Origin: Cephalothrix simula
Lineage: Eukaryota; Nemertea; Palaeonemertea; Archinemertea; Cephalotrichidae
Direction: 5' to 3'
Assembly: GCA_035591015.1 (NCBI GenBank)
Contig: JAXIUW010000007.1
Span: forward strand, 1-64,000
DNA: 64,000 bases
Positions 10,177 through 19,148 of the stretch are shown piece after piece (position 1 is the first letter of the stretch; every line of letters starts with the position of its first letter). Made by a program: the position numbers and the translations under genes. The notes below the pieces were generated by a model, which did not search any database, had not been told where the DNA came from, and saw only the letters and a program-made list of their open reading frames with translations.

Positions 10177-10446
10177 AACTCAAAAACTAAAGTTTCTCAT
10201 ATTAAACACTTATTATAGACTAGCTACAGTAATTAAGATAGTTAAAACCATTGAAACGCCTGCGCCAGCCCATTTTTTAATAATTTTTTATAGCAGGTGC
10301 TATAACCTGTGCTTCTCTAAATTAGCACGGCTTTTAGTGAAGAAAAATAAACTCCAACTTGATTAAAAGTTCACTCATTTATCACTAGCTCATTACTCGC
10401 CTATCACTAGTGCATTTGCAAGCAAAAACTATGCAATACGCCCTTA
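10177..10446. other. Intergenic region between gldG and mltD-like gene
   Basis: No gene is visible. Near 10370-10430 TATCACTAG occurs twice within a loose tandem repeat of about 25 bp. The rest is AT-rich and probably holds the promoter of the mltD-like gene. Confidence 0.4.
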
Positions 10447-12093
10447 TTAGGTTCTCACTAGTCTGCAATAAAATAAATAGAGCTTGCGCCAGCGCAGTAT
10501 AAGTAGCCCTAACAGCAATAGACTCAAGGGTACAACCACTACTGGTAAAGCAAACCATAAGAGCCAGCTTTGGCTGTTTTCAATAATGGTATCACCAAAA
10601 TTAGGCTGAGGGCGAAAGATGTTCTTTAGCTGTGGATTAAGCAGGTGTGTCAAGCTATAAAAAGCAAGCTGCTTATTTGCAGCATTATCAAGCAAATAGT
10701 CTGAAATAACATCTACATCTGAAAAAGCTAATAACTCGCCAAGCCCTGCTTTAAGGCTAAAGGCTAATAAATATCTTTGTTGATGCTCGGTGGCGTGGTT
10801 ATAAGCATAATCACGGTTAATATCACGCCAACTGCTAGGTTCTGAATAGATAAGAGGCACAACGGCTGCATTTGATTTAAGCTGCCACGAGCCTGCCCGC
10901 AAAAAATGCAGCTCGGCTTGAGCATTAGCGTCTTCTATGCCATCAACCAGCAAATAGGCATGGTCGGTCTTGCGAAACGATGCTCGGCCATGACGATGCT
11001 CTTGAGCTATCCATTCCGGATGATAGCTTACGTAATCACCAAGAATAGCCTCTAAGGCTGAAGATAACGGCAAGTCATTATAAAGCAGTATCTTGCCACC
11101 CTTAGCCATATATTGCTGAAAATCAAAATCAGCTAACTGATATGAATAAGGATTAATCATCAAGACCAAATCGCATGCGTCTAAATTATGCAATTCAGAG
11201 TTTTGATAATTAAGGCTGGCCATTAAAAGAGAAAATTCACTGTGCTCAAAATCTTGTGCATACTCGGAACCGATGATGCTACAAGCATTGCGTGGTGGCT
11301 CTATTAAGCGGAGCAAAGCATGGAATACCGAAAAATCAAGATTAACCAAACCTTGGCGAGCTTGGTACTCATTCAATCCAATATTGATGTTTAACCAGCC
11401 TTGCGGGGTTTTAATGCCTAATGAGCCGGGGACTATAGTGCCATCAGTAGTGTGTGGAGCTCCATCAAGATAGCTCAGGCTTACTTTTTGGCTGGCTTCA
11501 AGCTGCTGCAAATAGTTTTTAAGAGGCTCAAAAAAACGATTGTGCGTTGGATAAACAAGGCGCATCGTAACGGGTGCTTGAATAATTTTTATTAGGTCTA
11601 GGGTGCCTTGAGACGGTTGGGGTTGATTTTGCTGGGTTAAGTTTAGGTGCTGTGGAAAAACATGCAGTAAGTAATTAAAGCCGACTACCAAGGTTAGTAA
11701 GGCAGCAAAGAGCATAATGGCACGACTGACCAAAGCCTGATTTTGCTGGGCAAAAACTTCGCTGAGCATGATGATGGCCACTCCAGACGCTGCCAGCAGT
11801 AATCCCGCCCAATACAGAACTGCCCACGCCCGAAAGCCGACTTCGGAATAGTCATTGGCCAGCCAGATAATCTGACCTAGTGCTGCACCGCTGATGGCGC
11901 AAAGCCAGCCCCAGCTTAAACCATTACCGATGACTATGCGCCCAAGAGATGCCGCCAGTACTATTATGCCGCCCAAAATTAGGCCGTTGTATTGGGGCAG
12001 CAATGGCTCTAAATAGGTTAGGAAGACCCCTATCAGTATTAATAAGCCGATACTCCGAGGATTTACTCCCACCAGCGACGAGAGTTTAACCAT
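10447..12093 (-). CDS. gldG: GldG-family ABC-2 auxiliary transport protein
   Basis: The 548 aa protein has several N-terminal hydrophobic segments (about residues 15-35, 38-55, 60-78, 85-108, 120-145). These are followed by a large soluble domain of the ABC-type uncharacterised transport (GldG) family, where FFEPLKNYLQQLEA marks the usual start of the domain. A final transmembrane segment (WLLWFALPVVVVPLSLLLLGLLIL) has a basic cytoplasmic tail (RWRKLYLFYCRLVRT). The start overlaps the end of gldF by 31 bp, indicating translational coupling. Outside Bacteroidetes, such proteins occur with ABC-2 exporters not tied to gliding; no other gliding gene is in the window. Confidence 0.85.
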   Translation of the reverse strand: MVKLSSLVGVNPRSIGLLILIGVFLTYLEPLLPQYNGLILGGIIVLAASLGRIVIGNGLSWGWLCAISGAALGQIIWLANDYSEVGFRAWAVLYWAGLLLAASGVAIIMLSEVFAQQNQALVSRAIMLFAALLTLVVGFNYLLHVFPQHLNLTQQNQPQPSQGTLDLIKIIQAPVTMRLVYPTHNRFFEPLKNYLQQLEASQKVSLSYLDGAPHTTDGTIVPGSLGIKTPQGWLNINIGLNEYQARQGLVNLDFSVFHALLRLIEPPRNACSIIGSEYAQDFEHSEFSLLMASLNYQNSELHNLDACDLVLMINPYSYQLADFDFQQYMAKGGKILLYNDLPLSSALEAILGDYVSYHPEWIAQEHRHGRASFRKTDHAYLLVDGIEDANAQAELHFLRAGSWQLKSNAAVVPLIYSEPSSWRDINRDYAYNHATEHQQRYLLAFSLKAGLGELLAFSDVDVISDYLLDNAANKQLAFYSLTHLLNPQLKNIFRPQPNFGDTIIENSQSWLLWFALPVVVVPLSLLLLGLLILRWRKLYLFYCRLVRT

Positions 12094-12827
12094 ATCGTTG
12101 AAGCTCCTAAAGCCAAAGTGATTACACTAAAATAATAAGTAACATCCATGGCATTAATTGTGCCTGAGGCCAGCACTGAAAAATGCGTATTGTATAAGGC
12201 CAAATAATGCAAAATATAACGCCAAGGCTGGCTGCTAATCTGTGCTGGAAGCCACATAATCAATAGTAGACTAACCATGGCAGTGGCCAGCACATTAGCT
12301 GAAAATAGATTTACCGCCATCACCGATGCTAGTAAACCAAGAGACATTACTGCACAGCCCAACATAAATAATCCTAAGTAACCGCCAATTAACGCCCCTA
12401 ACGGAAGATTAGAACTTAATCCAATTAAAAATATTAAAGGCAGTGTGGTGAGTAGCATTAAGGCCAAAACTACACTCAAAGCTATAAATTTGCCGCAAAT
12501 GATGCCTCTGGCACCTAACCGAGAGGTATATAGCAGCTCAAAGCAGCCGGCTAGCTTTTCTTCAATCAAGGCTCGGGCTGAAATAACCAAGCACATGGCC
12601 GTGGTAACTCCGCTGGTTAAAAATAAAAATCGGTCAATCACCTGATAGACATCACGATCCAGACGACCAATTCCATATGCATAAAATAGCAATCCGACCA
12701 ACAGCGCATAGGCAGACAACAGCAAATAGCCTGCAAAGCTACCTAAGAGCATCTGCAAATCCTTTTTAGCCAGCACCAAGATTAGTTTTAACTGCGTCAT
12801 TATTATAGTATGGCTAAAGACGGCCAT
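12063..12827 (-). CDS. gldF: ABC-2 type permease, GldF-like
   Basis: The 254 aa integral membrane protein has six hydrophobic segments and the ABC-2 permease pattern (ISARALIEEKLAGCFELLYTSRLGARGIICGKF in the loop after the second segment, shared with the GldF and NosY type). It is followed by gldG with overlap. An alternative start, the ATG 9 codons in at about 12800 (MTQLKLILVLAKKDLQ), fits the family N-terminus better; neither has a clear ribosome binding site. The likely ATPase is the gene at 4215-5123. Confidence 0.86.
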   Translation of the reverse strand: MAVFSHTIIMTQLKLILVLAKKDLQMLLGSFAGYLLLSAYALLVGLLFYAYGIGRLDRDVYQVIDRFLFLTSGVTTAMCLVISARALIEEKLAGCFELLYTSRLGARGIICGKFIALSVVLALMLLTTLPLIFLIGLSSNLPLGALIGGYLGLFMLGCAVMSLGLLASVMAVNLFSANVLATAMVSLLLIMWLPAQISSQPWRYILHYLALYNTHFSVLASGTINAMDVTYYFSVITLALGASTIWLNSRRWWE

Positions 12828-12836
12828 TATGTAGGT

Positions 12837-12908
12837 CTATTATTAGATTTATTATTAGGTTTATTGTCTAGCTTGTTATCTAAACTACTACCTAAGCTAT
12901 TGTCTAAA
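12837..12908. repeat. Six 12-bp tandem repeats upstream of gldF
   Basis: Units at 12837, 12849, 12861, 12873, 12885 and 12897 resemble CTATTATTAGAT, TTATTGTCTAGC and CTATTGTCTAAA. They fall within a possible 63-codon frame on the minus strand (12827-13018) that would encode Asn/Asp/Lys-rich repeats. I do not accept that frame as a gene. Confidence 0.7.
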
Positions 12909-13093
12909 TCTATGCCCGCTACATTGTAAAACGCATTTGCTGCTCTGTAGTACCCATTTTTAACAAGATTAACAGTGTTTTGTTGCTGAATAGCTGTTGT
13001 ATAAGGCAATGTTGTCAAGGCTTGCGTAGAGGCTGATATTTATGTAGTCTAGCGGTACGGGTTAGGGTTTAATTTATCTGGCGTATATTTCTT

Positions 13094-14272
13094 ATGAAAA
13101 TACATGAATATCAAGCCAAGCGATTACTAGCTCAGCAAGGAGTTGCTGTGCCTAATGGTCGTGTTGCCACAAGCGTGGACGAGGCGGAGGCTGTTGCTAA
13201 AAGCCTTGGCGGAGATAAGTGGGTGGTTAAGGCACAAATTCACGCCGGTGGTCGTGGAAAGGGCGGCGGAGTAAAGGTAGTTAACGGTCTTGACGAGCTT
13301 AAAGAAGCCGCCAGCAGTATTCTAGGAATGCAGTTGATTACTCCACAAACCGGCCCTGAAGGTCAAAAGGTGCGGCGCATACTGATTGAAGAAGTTCTTG
13401 ACATCAAAACCGAGCTTTATATATCAATACTGGTTGACCGTGAGCGGCGATCTTTATTAATACTGGCCTCTAGCGAAGGCGGAATGGAAATTGAAGAAGT
13501 CGCAGAAACCATGCCTGAAAAGATTATTCGCCAACATGTAAGTTGGGAACTTGGCTTACAAAACTATCAGTCATTGGTATTAGCCTATGCTATGGGCGCA
13601 CAGCGCTTTGGTATGAACTATATTCGCCCTCTATCTGAAATAATTAAGGGTTTGTGCAATAGCTTTTTAGCCTATGACTGTAGCTTGGTAGAGGTCAATC
13701 CATTGATTCTTTCTGGCGACGGCCGGGCAGTCGCCTTAGATGCCAAGATAACTCTAGAAGATAATGCACTGTTTAGGCATCCTAAACTGCACGATTTAAG
13801 AGATACCAGTGAAGAAAACGAGTTAGAGCTTGAAGCCAGCAAATACTCTCTAAATTACATTAAACTTGATGGCAATATCGGATGTATGGTCAACGGAGCT
13901 GGCTTAGCTATGGGTACAATGGACATAATCAAAGCCGCTGGTGGTGAGCCGGCAAACTTTTTAGATGTGGGTGGCGATGCTACCCAAGAAAGAGTTGAGA
14001 AGGCTTTTGAGGTTATAACCAGCGACCCTAACGTAAAAAGCATCTTGATCAACATTTTTGGCGGCATTGTACACTGCGATGTAGTGGCAAAGGGCGTTGT
14101 TAGTGCCTATAAGAATATTGGCTTAGATGTACCGGTGGTGGTACGTTTGCAAGGCACTAATGCGGTTGAAGCCGGCAAGATAATTGAGGGTGGCGGTTTA
14201 GGAGACAAGCTGTTGCGAGCCGATGGTCTGCGTGAAGCCGCAGAGCTAAGCGTAAAGATGGCATCAAATTAG
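13094..14272 (+). CDS. sucC: Succinyl-CoA synthetase beta subunit
   Basis: This is the TCA-cycle enzyme that interconverts succinyl-CoA and succinate with nucleotide phosphorylation; it works with SucD. The 392 aa protein is full length, starting MKIHEYQAK and with an ATP-grasp domain: [17 protein letters not shown] near residues 44-60, VEVNPL and the LDAKI region near 200-220. The C-terminal ligase domain contains [11 protein letters not shown] and NIFGGI. sucD follows after 12 bp. The 5' flank to the divergent gldF region has no strong promoter match that I would assign. Confidence 0.97.
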   Translation: MKIHEYQAKRLLAQQGVAVPNGRVATSVDEAEAVAKSLGGDKWVVKAQIHAGGRGKGGGVKVVNGLDELKEAASSILGMQLITPQTGPEGQKVRRILIEEVLDIKTELYISILVDRERRSLLILASSEGGMEIEEVAETMPEKIIRQHVSWELGLQNYQSLVLAYAMGAQRFGMNYIRPLSEIIKGLCNSFLAYDCSLVEVNPLILSGDGRAVALDAKITLEDNALFRHPKLHDLRDTSEENELELEASKYSLNYIKLDGNIGCMVNGAGLAMGTMDIIKAAGGEPANFLDVGGDATQERVEKAFEVITSDPNVKSILINIFGGIVHCDVVAKGVVSAYKNIGLDVPVVVRLQGTNAVEAGKIIEGGGLGDKLLRADGLREAAELSVKMASN

Positions 14273-14284
14273 GAGATTGATACA

Positions 14285-15151
14285 ATGTCTATTTTTGTAG
14301 ATAGCCATAGCAGAATAGTTGTTCAGGGAATTACCGGAACGCATGGGCGGTTGCATACTAAGGCCTGCCTAGAGTATGGCGCAAACATAGTTGGCGGAGT
14401 AACTCCGGGTAAGGGTGGCCAAAAGGTAGAGGGTGTTCCCGTTTTCAATCTTGTTCATGATGCAGTGCGTAACGTTGCCGCCAATACGGCGTTGATATTT
14501 GTGCCGGCTCCCTTTGCATCCGGAGCCATTATTGAGGCTGTTGACGCTGGGATAGATTTTGTGGTTTGCATCACCGAGGGCATTCCGGTGCTTGATATGA
14601 TCAAAGCCACCAATTATGTGAGAGCCCGTGGCAAACGGTTACTAGGTGGTAATTGTCCGGGAATAATCACCCCCGGAGAAACCAAAATTGGAATTATGCC
14701 GGGCTATATTCATAAGCCGGGTCATGTAGGAGTAGTCTCACGTTCAGGAACATTGACCTACGAGGCGGTGTGGCAACTTACTGAACTGGGCTTAGGGCAA
14801 AGCACCTGTGTGGGGATTGGTGGAGATTCGGTCAATGGCACCGGCTTCATTGATTGCTTAGAAGAATTTGAAAAAGATGAAACAACCCACGGCGTAGTGC
14901 TTATTGGTGAAATTGGAGGCTCAGCTGAAGAAGAAGCTGCCAAGTACATTAAAAAGAAGATGACTAAGCCGGTAGTGAGCTTTATTGCTGGGCAAACCGC
15001 TCCTCCAGGACGACGCATGGGTCATGCCGGTGCCATCATCGCCGGCGGCAAAGGCGGTGCTAAAGAAAAGATAGCTACCCTTCGTGAATGTGGCGTGCAT
15101 GTAGTTGATACCCTAGATAAAATCGGCTCCCAAATGAAAGAACTGCTGTAA
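14285..15151 (+). CDS. sucD: Succinyl-CoA synthetase alpha subunit
   Basis: The alpha subunit binds CoA and carries the phosphohistidine. The 288 aa protein has an N-terminal CoA-binding Rossmann domain ([28 protein letters not shown]), the NCPG motif, and the active-site His in GHAGAII near residue 245. A ribosome binding site AGGAG lies about 8 nt before the ATG. It forms an operon with sucC. Its 3' end runs into hairpin repeat copy B, starting about 45 bp after the stop. Confidence 0.97.
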   Translation: MSIFVDSHSRIVVQGITGTHGRLHTKACLEYGANIVGGVTPGKGGQKVEGVPVFNLVHDAVRNVAANTALIFVPAPFASGAIIEAVDAGIDFVVCITEGIPVLDMIKATNYVRARGKRLLGGNCPGIITPGETKIGIMPGYIHKPGHVGVVSRSGTLTYEAVWQLTELGLGQSTCVGIGGDSVNGTGFIDCLEEFEKDETTHGVVLIGEIGGSAEEEAAKYIKKKMTKPVVSFIAGQTAPPGRRMGHAGAIIAGGKGGAKEKIATLRECGVHVVDTLDKIGSQMKELL

Positions 15152-15189
15152 TTCCCGCCCACTAAGTATTTCAAAATAACTAAGAACTC

Positions 15190-15500
15190 TGCCCGGCAAG
15201 GCAATAGAGAATTGCCTTGCGCCCATGTAAGTTAGCAAGGTTGCTCTGGGGGGTGGCTAGTGTTAGGGGCTCTGCCCCGGCAAGATGATAGAGAATCATC
15301 TTGCACCCAAGTAAGTTAGCAAGGTTGCTCTGGGGGGTGGCTAGTGTTAAGGGCTCTGCCCCTAACAACCCCGGCAGAGAGCCAGCTCTCTGCACTCTCA
15401 GACTTGGCCGAAGGCTTACGCCTTCGGCCAAAAAGGGCTTGATGTTATATAACTTAACTTAGTTAGGTATTGCAAATACTTAGACCGAGAAGGGATTTTA
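15190..15500 (-). repeat. Hairpin-array repeat, copy B (3' of sucD)
   Basis: Read on the minus strand the order is leader, H1, H2, H3, tail. Plus-strand positions: tail hairpins 15196-15220 (arms GCAAGGCAAT and ATTGCCTTGC) and 15280-15304 (arms GCAAGATGAT and ATCATCTTGC), 84 bp apart, both with loop AGAGA; H3 about 15347-15365; H2 GCAGAGAGC 15374-15382 and GCTCTCTGC 15385-15393; H1 GGCCGAAGGC 15406-15415 and GCCTTCGGCC 15420-15429; leader to about 15500. The second tail hairpin differs at three positions in one arm with matching changes in the other. Confidence 0.88.
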
Positions 15501-15700
15501 GAAATCAAAAGAACCACTTTACACCTTACGATAGCCAATCAACAAACTTTAGCCCTGCCTATAGGATTGTGCTAAAAGTAAAAAAGTTGATTAGACTATT
15601 AAGAAGATTGCTCAAACCACCAGCCAGCCTTATACCCATGTTAGTAAGAGCCTTTAGCTAATAGAGTTAGCCATGAACTTATATCTAAAGGCATAGATTA
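15501..15700. other. Spacer between facing repeat copies B and C
   Basis: No supported gene. A 63-codon frame at 15470-15661 starts inside the leader of copy B and lacks a ribosome binding site. Confidence 0.4.
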
Positions 15701-16085
15701 AGCACCGTTGCTAGGGGTGTGGGGAGCGCAGCAGCTCCCCACTAGGGGGAGGGTGAGGTGGACTAGTCCCCCTCACGAAGCCTCACTGCCGATGCTGATG
15801 AGTTTCTATAATTTTGAGGAGGCCGCTTCGGCAAAACGAACAATAATAGTCTTATTACCCAAAAATATTTTCCCTTTCGAGTAAGCCGTGATGTGATTTA
15901 TTTATTGTGGGTGCGTAAGCCCGTGAGGGCTTATCCAGCCCCAAAGAACTATCCTGAGAGTGCAGAGAGCTGGCTCTCTGCTGGGATTGTTAAGGGCAAC
16001 GCCCTTAACTAAATTAAATTCCAAACCTAACCTTGCTTAATTTAACTGTGCAAGATGATTCTTCTCTATGTCCTTGCGAGGCAGT
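15700..16085 (+). repeat. Hairpin-array repeat, copy C (3' of mrp)
   Basis: Copy C is more divergent. Hairpins: GTGGGGAGC with GCTCCCCAC near 15718-15742, a GTGAGG/CCTCAC stem around the palindrome GGACTAGTCC near 15750-15775, TAAGCCC with GGGCTTA near 15915-15932, GCAGAGAGC with GCTCTCTGC near 15963-15982, and TTAAGGGC with GCCCTTAA near 15990-16008. The last two match the H2-H3 order and spacing of the other copies. A degenerate tail hairpin follows to about 16080, just before the mrp stop codon. Confidence 0.72.
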
Positions 16086-16099
16086 GGCATTAATTGGGT

Positions 16100-17128
16100 T
16101 TAGATATCTTCTTGATTGATGATGGAATCAACCTTAGTGGCGATTTCAAGGAACAGGGTTTTAACGGGGTGTTCATCCATCACGGATATTGGTAGTCCGG
16201 TATCTCCGCCCATGCAGATGTCGGCGTTGATGGGCAGGCTGCCCAATAATTGTGTTGAGTATTCTTCAAGAACGGCACTCAACTTACTGGGGCCGAACAC
16301 TGGTGTGGTTTGGTGGCAGTGCGGGCATTCAAATTGGCTCATGTTTTTGACTATGCCTAGTATGGGAACATCAACCTTAGAGAACATCGCAATACCCTTT
16401 ACGGCATCAACCAAGGCAACGTCTTGCGGTGTAGTAACGATAACGGCCGCAGATATTTCTAGAAGCTGGCTTAATGAAAGTTGAACGTCACCTGTGCCCG
16501 GTGGTAGGTCAATAATCAGATAATCGCCACCCGGCCATAATGTATCATTCAATAATTGCTCAATTACTCGGTGCACTATGGGTCCACGCCAAATGGTGGC
16601 ATTATTCTCATCAACCAAATTACCTAGCGATATCATGGATATACCATGCTTTTCAATCGGGTAAATATTTTGGTCATTGTATTTGGGTTTGATATTGCGC
16701 AAGCCCATCATTATGGGTTGGCTAGGGCCGTATACATCGGCATCAAACAAAGACACCGAGCGTCCCAAATTAGCTAAACTAATGGCTAAGTTAACGGCAA
16801 CGGTAGATTTACCAACGCCTCCCTTGCCACTAGCTACGGCAATAATATATTTGTAATTATCGCAAAGACTGCTTTTGACGGCAGATTCGGCCTCACGGGG
16901 TTGCGTGAAGACAAACTCAATCTGGTCAATTTCTTTAATATCAACGACTTGCTCACGAATGGTAGCACTAATTTTATCTTGCAGGTCACGTTCTGGAATA
17001 GCTAGGGTAATCACCACCTTAGAACCCTGTACAACACAGCCCTGAACTACTCCAGCATCTAACAGATGCGAAGAGCCATAAGCTATGCTGGTGAATACAT
17101 TTTTAAACTGTTCTTCAAGATTACTCAT
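16100..17128 (-). CDS. mrp: Mrp/NBP35-family Fe-S cluster carrier ATPase (ApbC)
   Basis: This cytosolic P-loop ATPase holds and delivers 4Fe-4S clusters to apo-proteins. The 342 aa protein has an N-terminal MIP18/DUF59 domain (about residues 5-75), the deviant Walker A GKGGVGKST at about 105-113, the LIIDLPPGTGD switch region and the metal-binding CPHC. I chose the ATG at 17128 (MSNLEEQFK), because the 14 residues upstream do not belong to the family. No operon partner. Its substrates could include the Fe-S proteins encoded nearby (ThiC, the GlpC-like protein), which is inference. Confidence 0.93.
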   Translation of the reverse strand: MSNLEEQFKNVFTSIAYGSSHLLDAGVVQGCVVQGSKVVITLAIPERDLQDKISATIREQVVDIKEIDQIEFVFTQPREAESAVKSSLCDNYKYIIAVASGKGGVGKSTVAVNLAISLANLGRSVSLFDADVYGPSQPIMMGLRNIKPKYNDQNIYPIEKHGISMISLGNLVDENNATIWRGPIVHRVIEQLLNDTLWPGGDYLIIDLPPGTGDVQLSLSQLLEISAAVIVTTPQDVALVDAVKGIAMFSKVDVPILGIVKNMSQFECPHCHQTTPVFGPSKLSAVLEEYSTQLLGSLPINADICMGGDTGLPISVMDEHPVKTLFLEIATKVDSIINQEDI

Positions 17129-17248
17129 GTTAGCAAATATTACAGTAGCAACAACCGTTAGCCACTGCAATCACGCTATCCTAGCTACGGATTTGTATAT
17201 AGTTGAAAGGCAGGAGGCTGAAGAAGATCAGCCTCCCAATATTTATAC

Positions 17249-18298
17249 TTATCGATTGACGCGGAAGAAGACTATGTCAGAATAGTACACGGGATCTAGG
17301 TCTCTAATTACAGCTAATTGCTGCTGCACGCCGTCTTGGTCACCGATTCCATTTAAGGCGATTGCTTTAAGATGAGCCGCATAAACGGCCTCTTTATCGG
17401 TTGGGCGATAGTCAACCGTAGTAGCTCTGTCAAGTAATATAAGGGCTTCTTCATAGTTCCCAAGTTGCAGATTAGAGAAGCCCAATCTGTAGTAAACGTA
17501 GTAAAGCTCTTGGGGAATAGTTAGGCCGTCAATTAATTTGTAATTAGGATTACGATTATTTAAAAGCACAAACTCGGTTAAAGCACCGTCTAAATCACCA
17601 CCAGCACGACGATAAACACCGCGTGAGAAGGTAAGATGATTGTTTTCAGTAGCTGAGCTGGCCGAGTTTAAGCCAAACTCGCCTTTTAGCCACTCAAGTT
17701 TTTTGCGTGCTTCAATAAAGTTACCCTTGGCGTAATCAACAGAGGCCAAATTGAGTAGTATCCGTGACAAAGTAAGGCTGATTATAGGCACCTGATCTTC
17801 GGGGAGGTCTTGCTGTAGTTGCAATAAAACTTGCTTTCCACGCTCAATATTTTCTTCAGATAAGGTTCTAATAAGGCTAATCCCAAGTAAGTAGCGAGCA
17901 CTTTCCATTTTTGGAACATCACTAACCAACTGTTCTAGCACCTCAATGGCTGCTTGATTATTGCCTATCAAAGAATATGAGTAGGCCAGTGCGTATCTTA
18001 GGTCACGTACATTCTCTACTGCATTATCTAAGGCGAAATCTTTTTCGGTGGCTATATCCAAGGCCGCCTCAAAAGATACCGAGGCTTCATTGATTAGATT
18101 GTTTTGAAGGTCTTCTACGCCCTGCTCGTAATAAAGCCCTACTAACTCGTTTCTTAAAACGTTGTTTTCAGGGTCTTGTTTAAGTGCAGCTACGGCCTCT
18201 TCAATTTCTTCAGTAACAGTAACGGTTTGCCCCAGCGCAACAGGAGCTGTCGCCACAAAAATGGCGCATGCGATGGCTAAAGTACTTAGTCGCTTCAT
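17249..18298 (-). CDS. Secreted or periplasmic TPR protein
   Basis: The 349 aa protein has a signal peptide with a signal peptidase I site (MKRLSTLAIACAIFVATAPVALGQ). The mature part is alpha-helical, built from TPR units through the whole length: around 30-70, 75-140 (ALAYSYSLIGNNQAAIEVLEQL), 150-200, 210-250, 260-310 (YRLGFSNLQLGNYEEALILLDRA) and 315-345. TPR arrays bind proteins; the partner cannot be inferred. It is monocistronic, with a 400 bp AT-rich region dividing it from rubrerythrin on the other strand. Confidence 0.82.
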   Translation of the reverse strand: MKRLSTLAIACAIFVATAPVALGQTVTVTEEIEEAVAALKQDPENNVLRNELVGLYYEQGVEDLQNNLINEASVSFEAALDIATEKDFALDNAVENVRDLRYALAYSYSLIGNNQAAIEVLEQLVSDVPKMESARYLLGISLIRTLSEENIERGKQVLLQLQQDLPEDQVPIISLTLSRILLNLASVDYAKGNFIEARKKLEWLKGEFGLNSASSATENNHLTFSRGVYRRAGGDLDGALTEFVLLNNRNPNYKLIDGLTIPQELYYVYYRLGFSNLQLGNYEEALILLDRATTVDYRPTDKEAVYAAHLKAIALNGIGDQDGVQQQLAVIRDLDPVYYSDIVFFRVNR

Positions 18299-18697
18299 AG
18301 CAAAGTTCCTATATCAGATATTCAAAATAAAATTGCATCGTTCCACATTCTACATGGAATTGTGTAATAAGCAAACTCATTTATTATTTAAGGTTAAACT
18401 AATAGCATGGTTTAACCACAGTCAACATAATAAAGCGATCTAGATAAATACATAGTAAACTGCACGGCAAACTACATAGTATATGTATAGATCGTAGCCT
18501 ATTTGCAATAATCAGTTACTAATTAACCATAAATTGAACATAATTACAAAGCATAAATTGAATATGGCGTAGATTTTATGCTGAATTACAATAATAAAAT
18601 TGTTCTATATAAAAAATATTACTTGATCAAATTTTTTTATGATACAATACGCACAGTAGTTAGTAGACAATATAATATAAGACTAAGGAGATAAGAA
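18299..18697. other. AT-rich divergent intergenic region
   Basis: This region separates the divergent TPR and rubrerythrin genes. Both promoters should lie here. A possible -10 TACAAT for rubrerythrin is at 18643-18648. No reading frame is credible. Confidence 0.5.
18620..18648 (+). promoter_or_regulatory. Possible promoter of rubrerythrin gene
   Basis: A -10-like TACAAT at 18643-18648 is preceded at 17 bp by TACTTG, a weak -35. The region between is T-rich. A clear Shine-Dalgarno AAGGAG (18685-18690) lies 7 nt before the ATG at 18698. Confidence 0.35.
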
Positions 18698-19114
18698 ATG
18701 TCTAATCTAAAAGGTTCAAAAACACATCAAAACTTGAAAGAAGCCTTTGCCGGAGAGTCTCAAGCAAATAGGCGTTATTTGTACTTTGCAAAGGTCGCTG
18801 ATGTAGAGGGATACGCTGATGTTGCCGGTTTGTTTCGTGATACGGCCGAAGGTGAAACGGGGCATGCGCATGGTCATCTTGACTATCTTAAGGTTGTCGG
18901 TGATCCGGCCACCGATAAGCCCATTGGTAGCACAGAAGAAAACCTAGCTTCAGCGGTTGAGGGCGAGACTCATGAATACACCGATATGTATCCGGGAATG
19001 GCTAAGTCTGCTCGTGAAGAAGGTTTTTCAGAAATAGCCGATTGGTTTGAAACCTTGGCTAAGGCTGAAAAATCTCATGCTGGGCGCTTTCAAAAAGCCT
19101 TGGATAGTCTTTAA
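18698..19114 (+). CDS. Rubrerythrin-type ferritin-like diiron protein without rubredoxin domain
   Basis: The 138 aa four-helix-bundle protein has the paired metal motifs of rubrerythrins: [29 protein letters not shown] and EKSHAGRF. The C-terminal rubredoxin domain (two CxxC pairs) is absent, so this is the short erythrin/sulerythrin type. Family members reduce hydrogen peroxide. The next two genes, an Fe-S oxidoreductase and a DUF3501 protein, form a well-known genomic trio with it; the oxidoreductase may supply electrons in place of the missing rubredoxin (inference). Strong ribosome binding site, probable operon head. Confidence 0.95.
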   Translation: MSNLKGSKTHQNLKEAFAGESQANRRYLYFAKVADVEGYADVAGLFRDTAEGETGHAHGHLDYLKVVGDPATDKPIGSTEENLASAVEGETHEYTDMYPGMAKSAREEGFSEIADWFETLAKAEKSHAGRFQKALDSL

Positions 19115-19148
19115 GAACTAATTTATAGGCTTATAGGGCGTTGCACTG

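Noticed and set aside
10447-12827. Gliding motility locus
   Set aside because: gldF and gldG occur in many non-gliding bacteria, and no gldKLMN or sprA-like gene is seen.
12827-13018. 63-codon gene upstream of gldF
   Set aside because: More than a third of it is the 12-bp repeat array, its composition is low-complexity and there is no ribosome binding site, although its stop overlaps the gldF start.
15470-15661. 63-codon frame between repeat copies B and C
   Set aside because: Starts in the repeat leader, very basic composition, no ribosome binding site.
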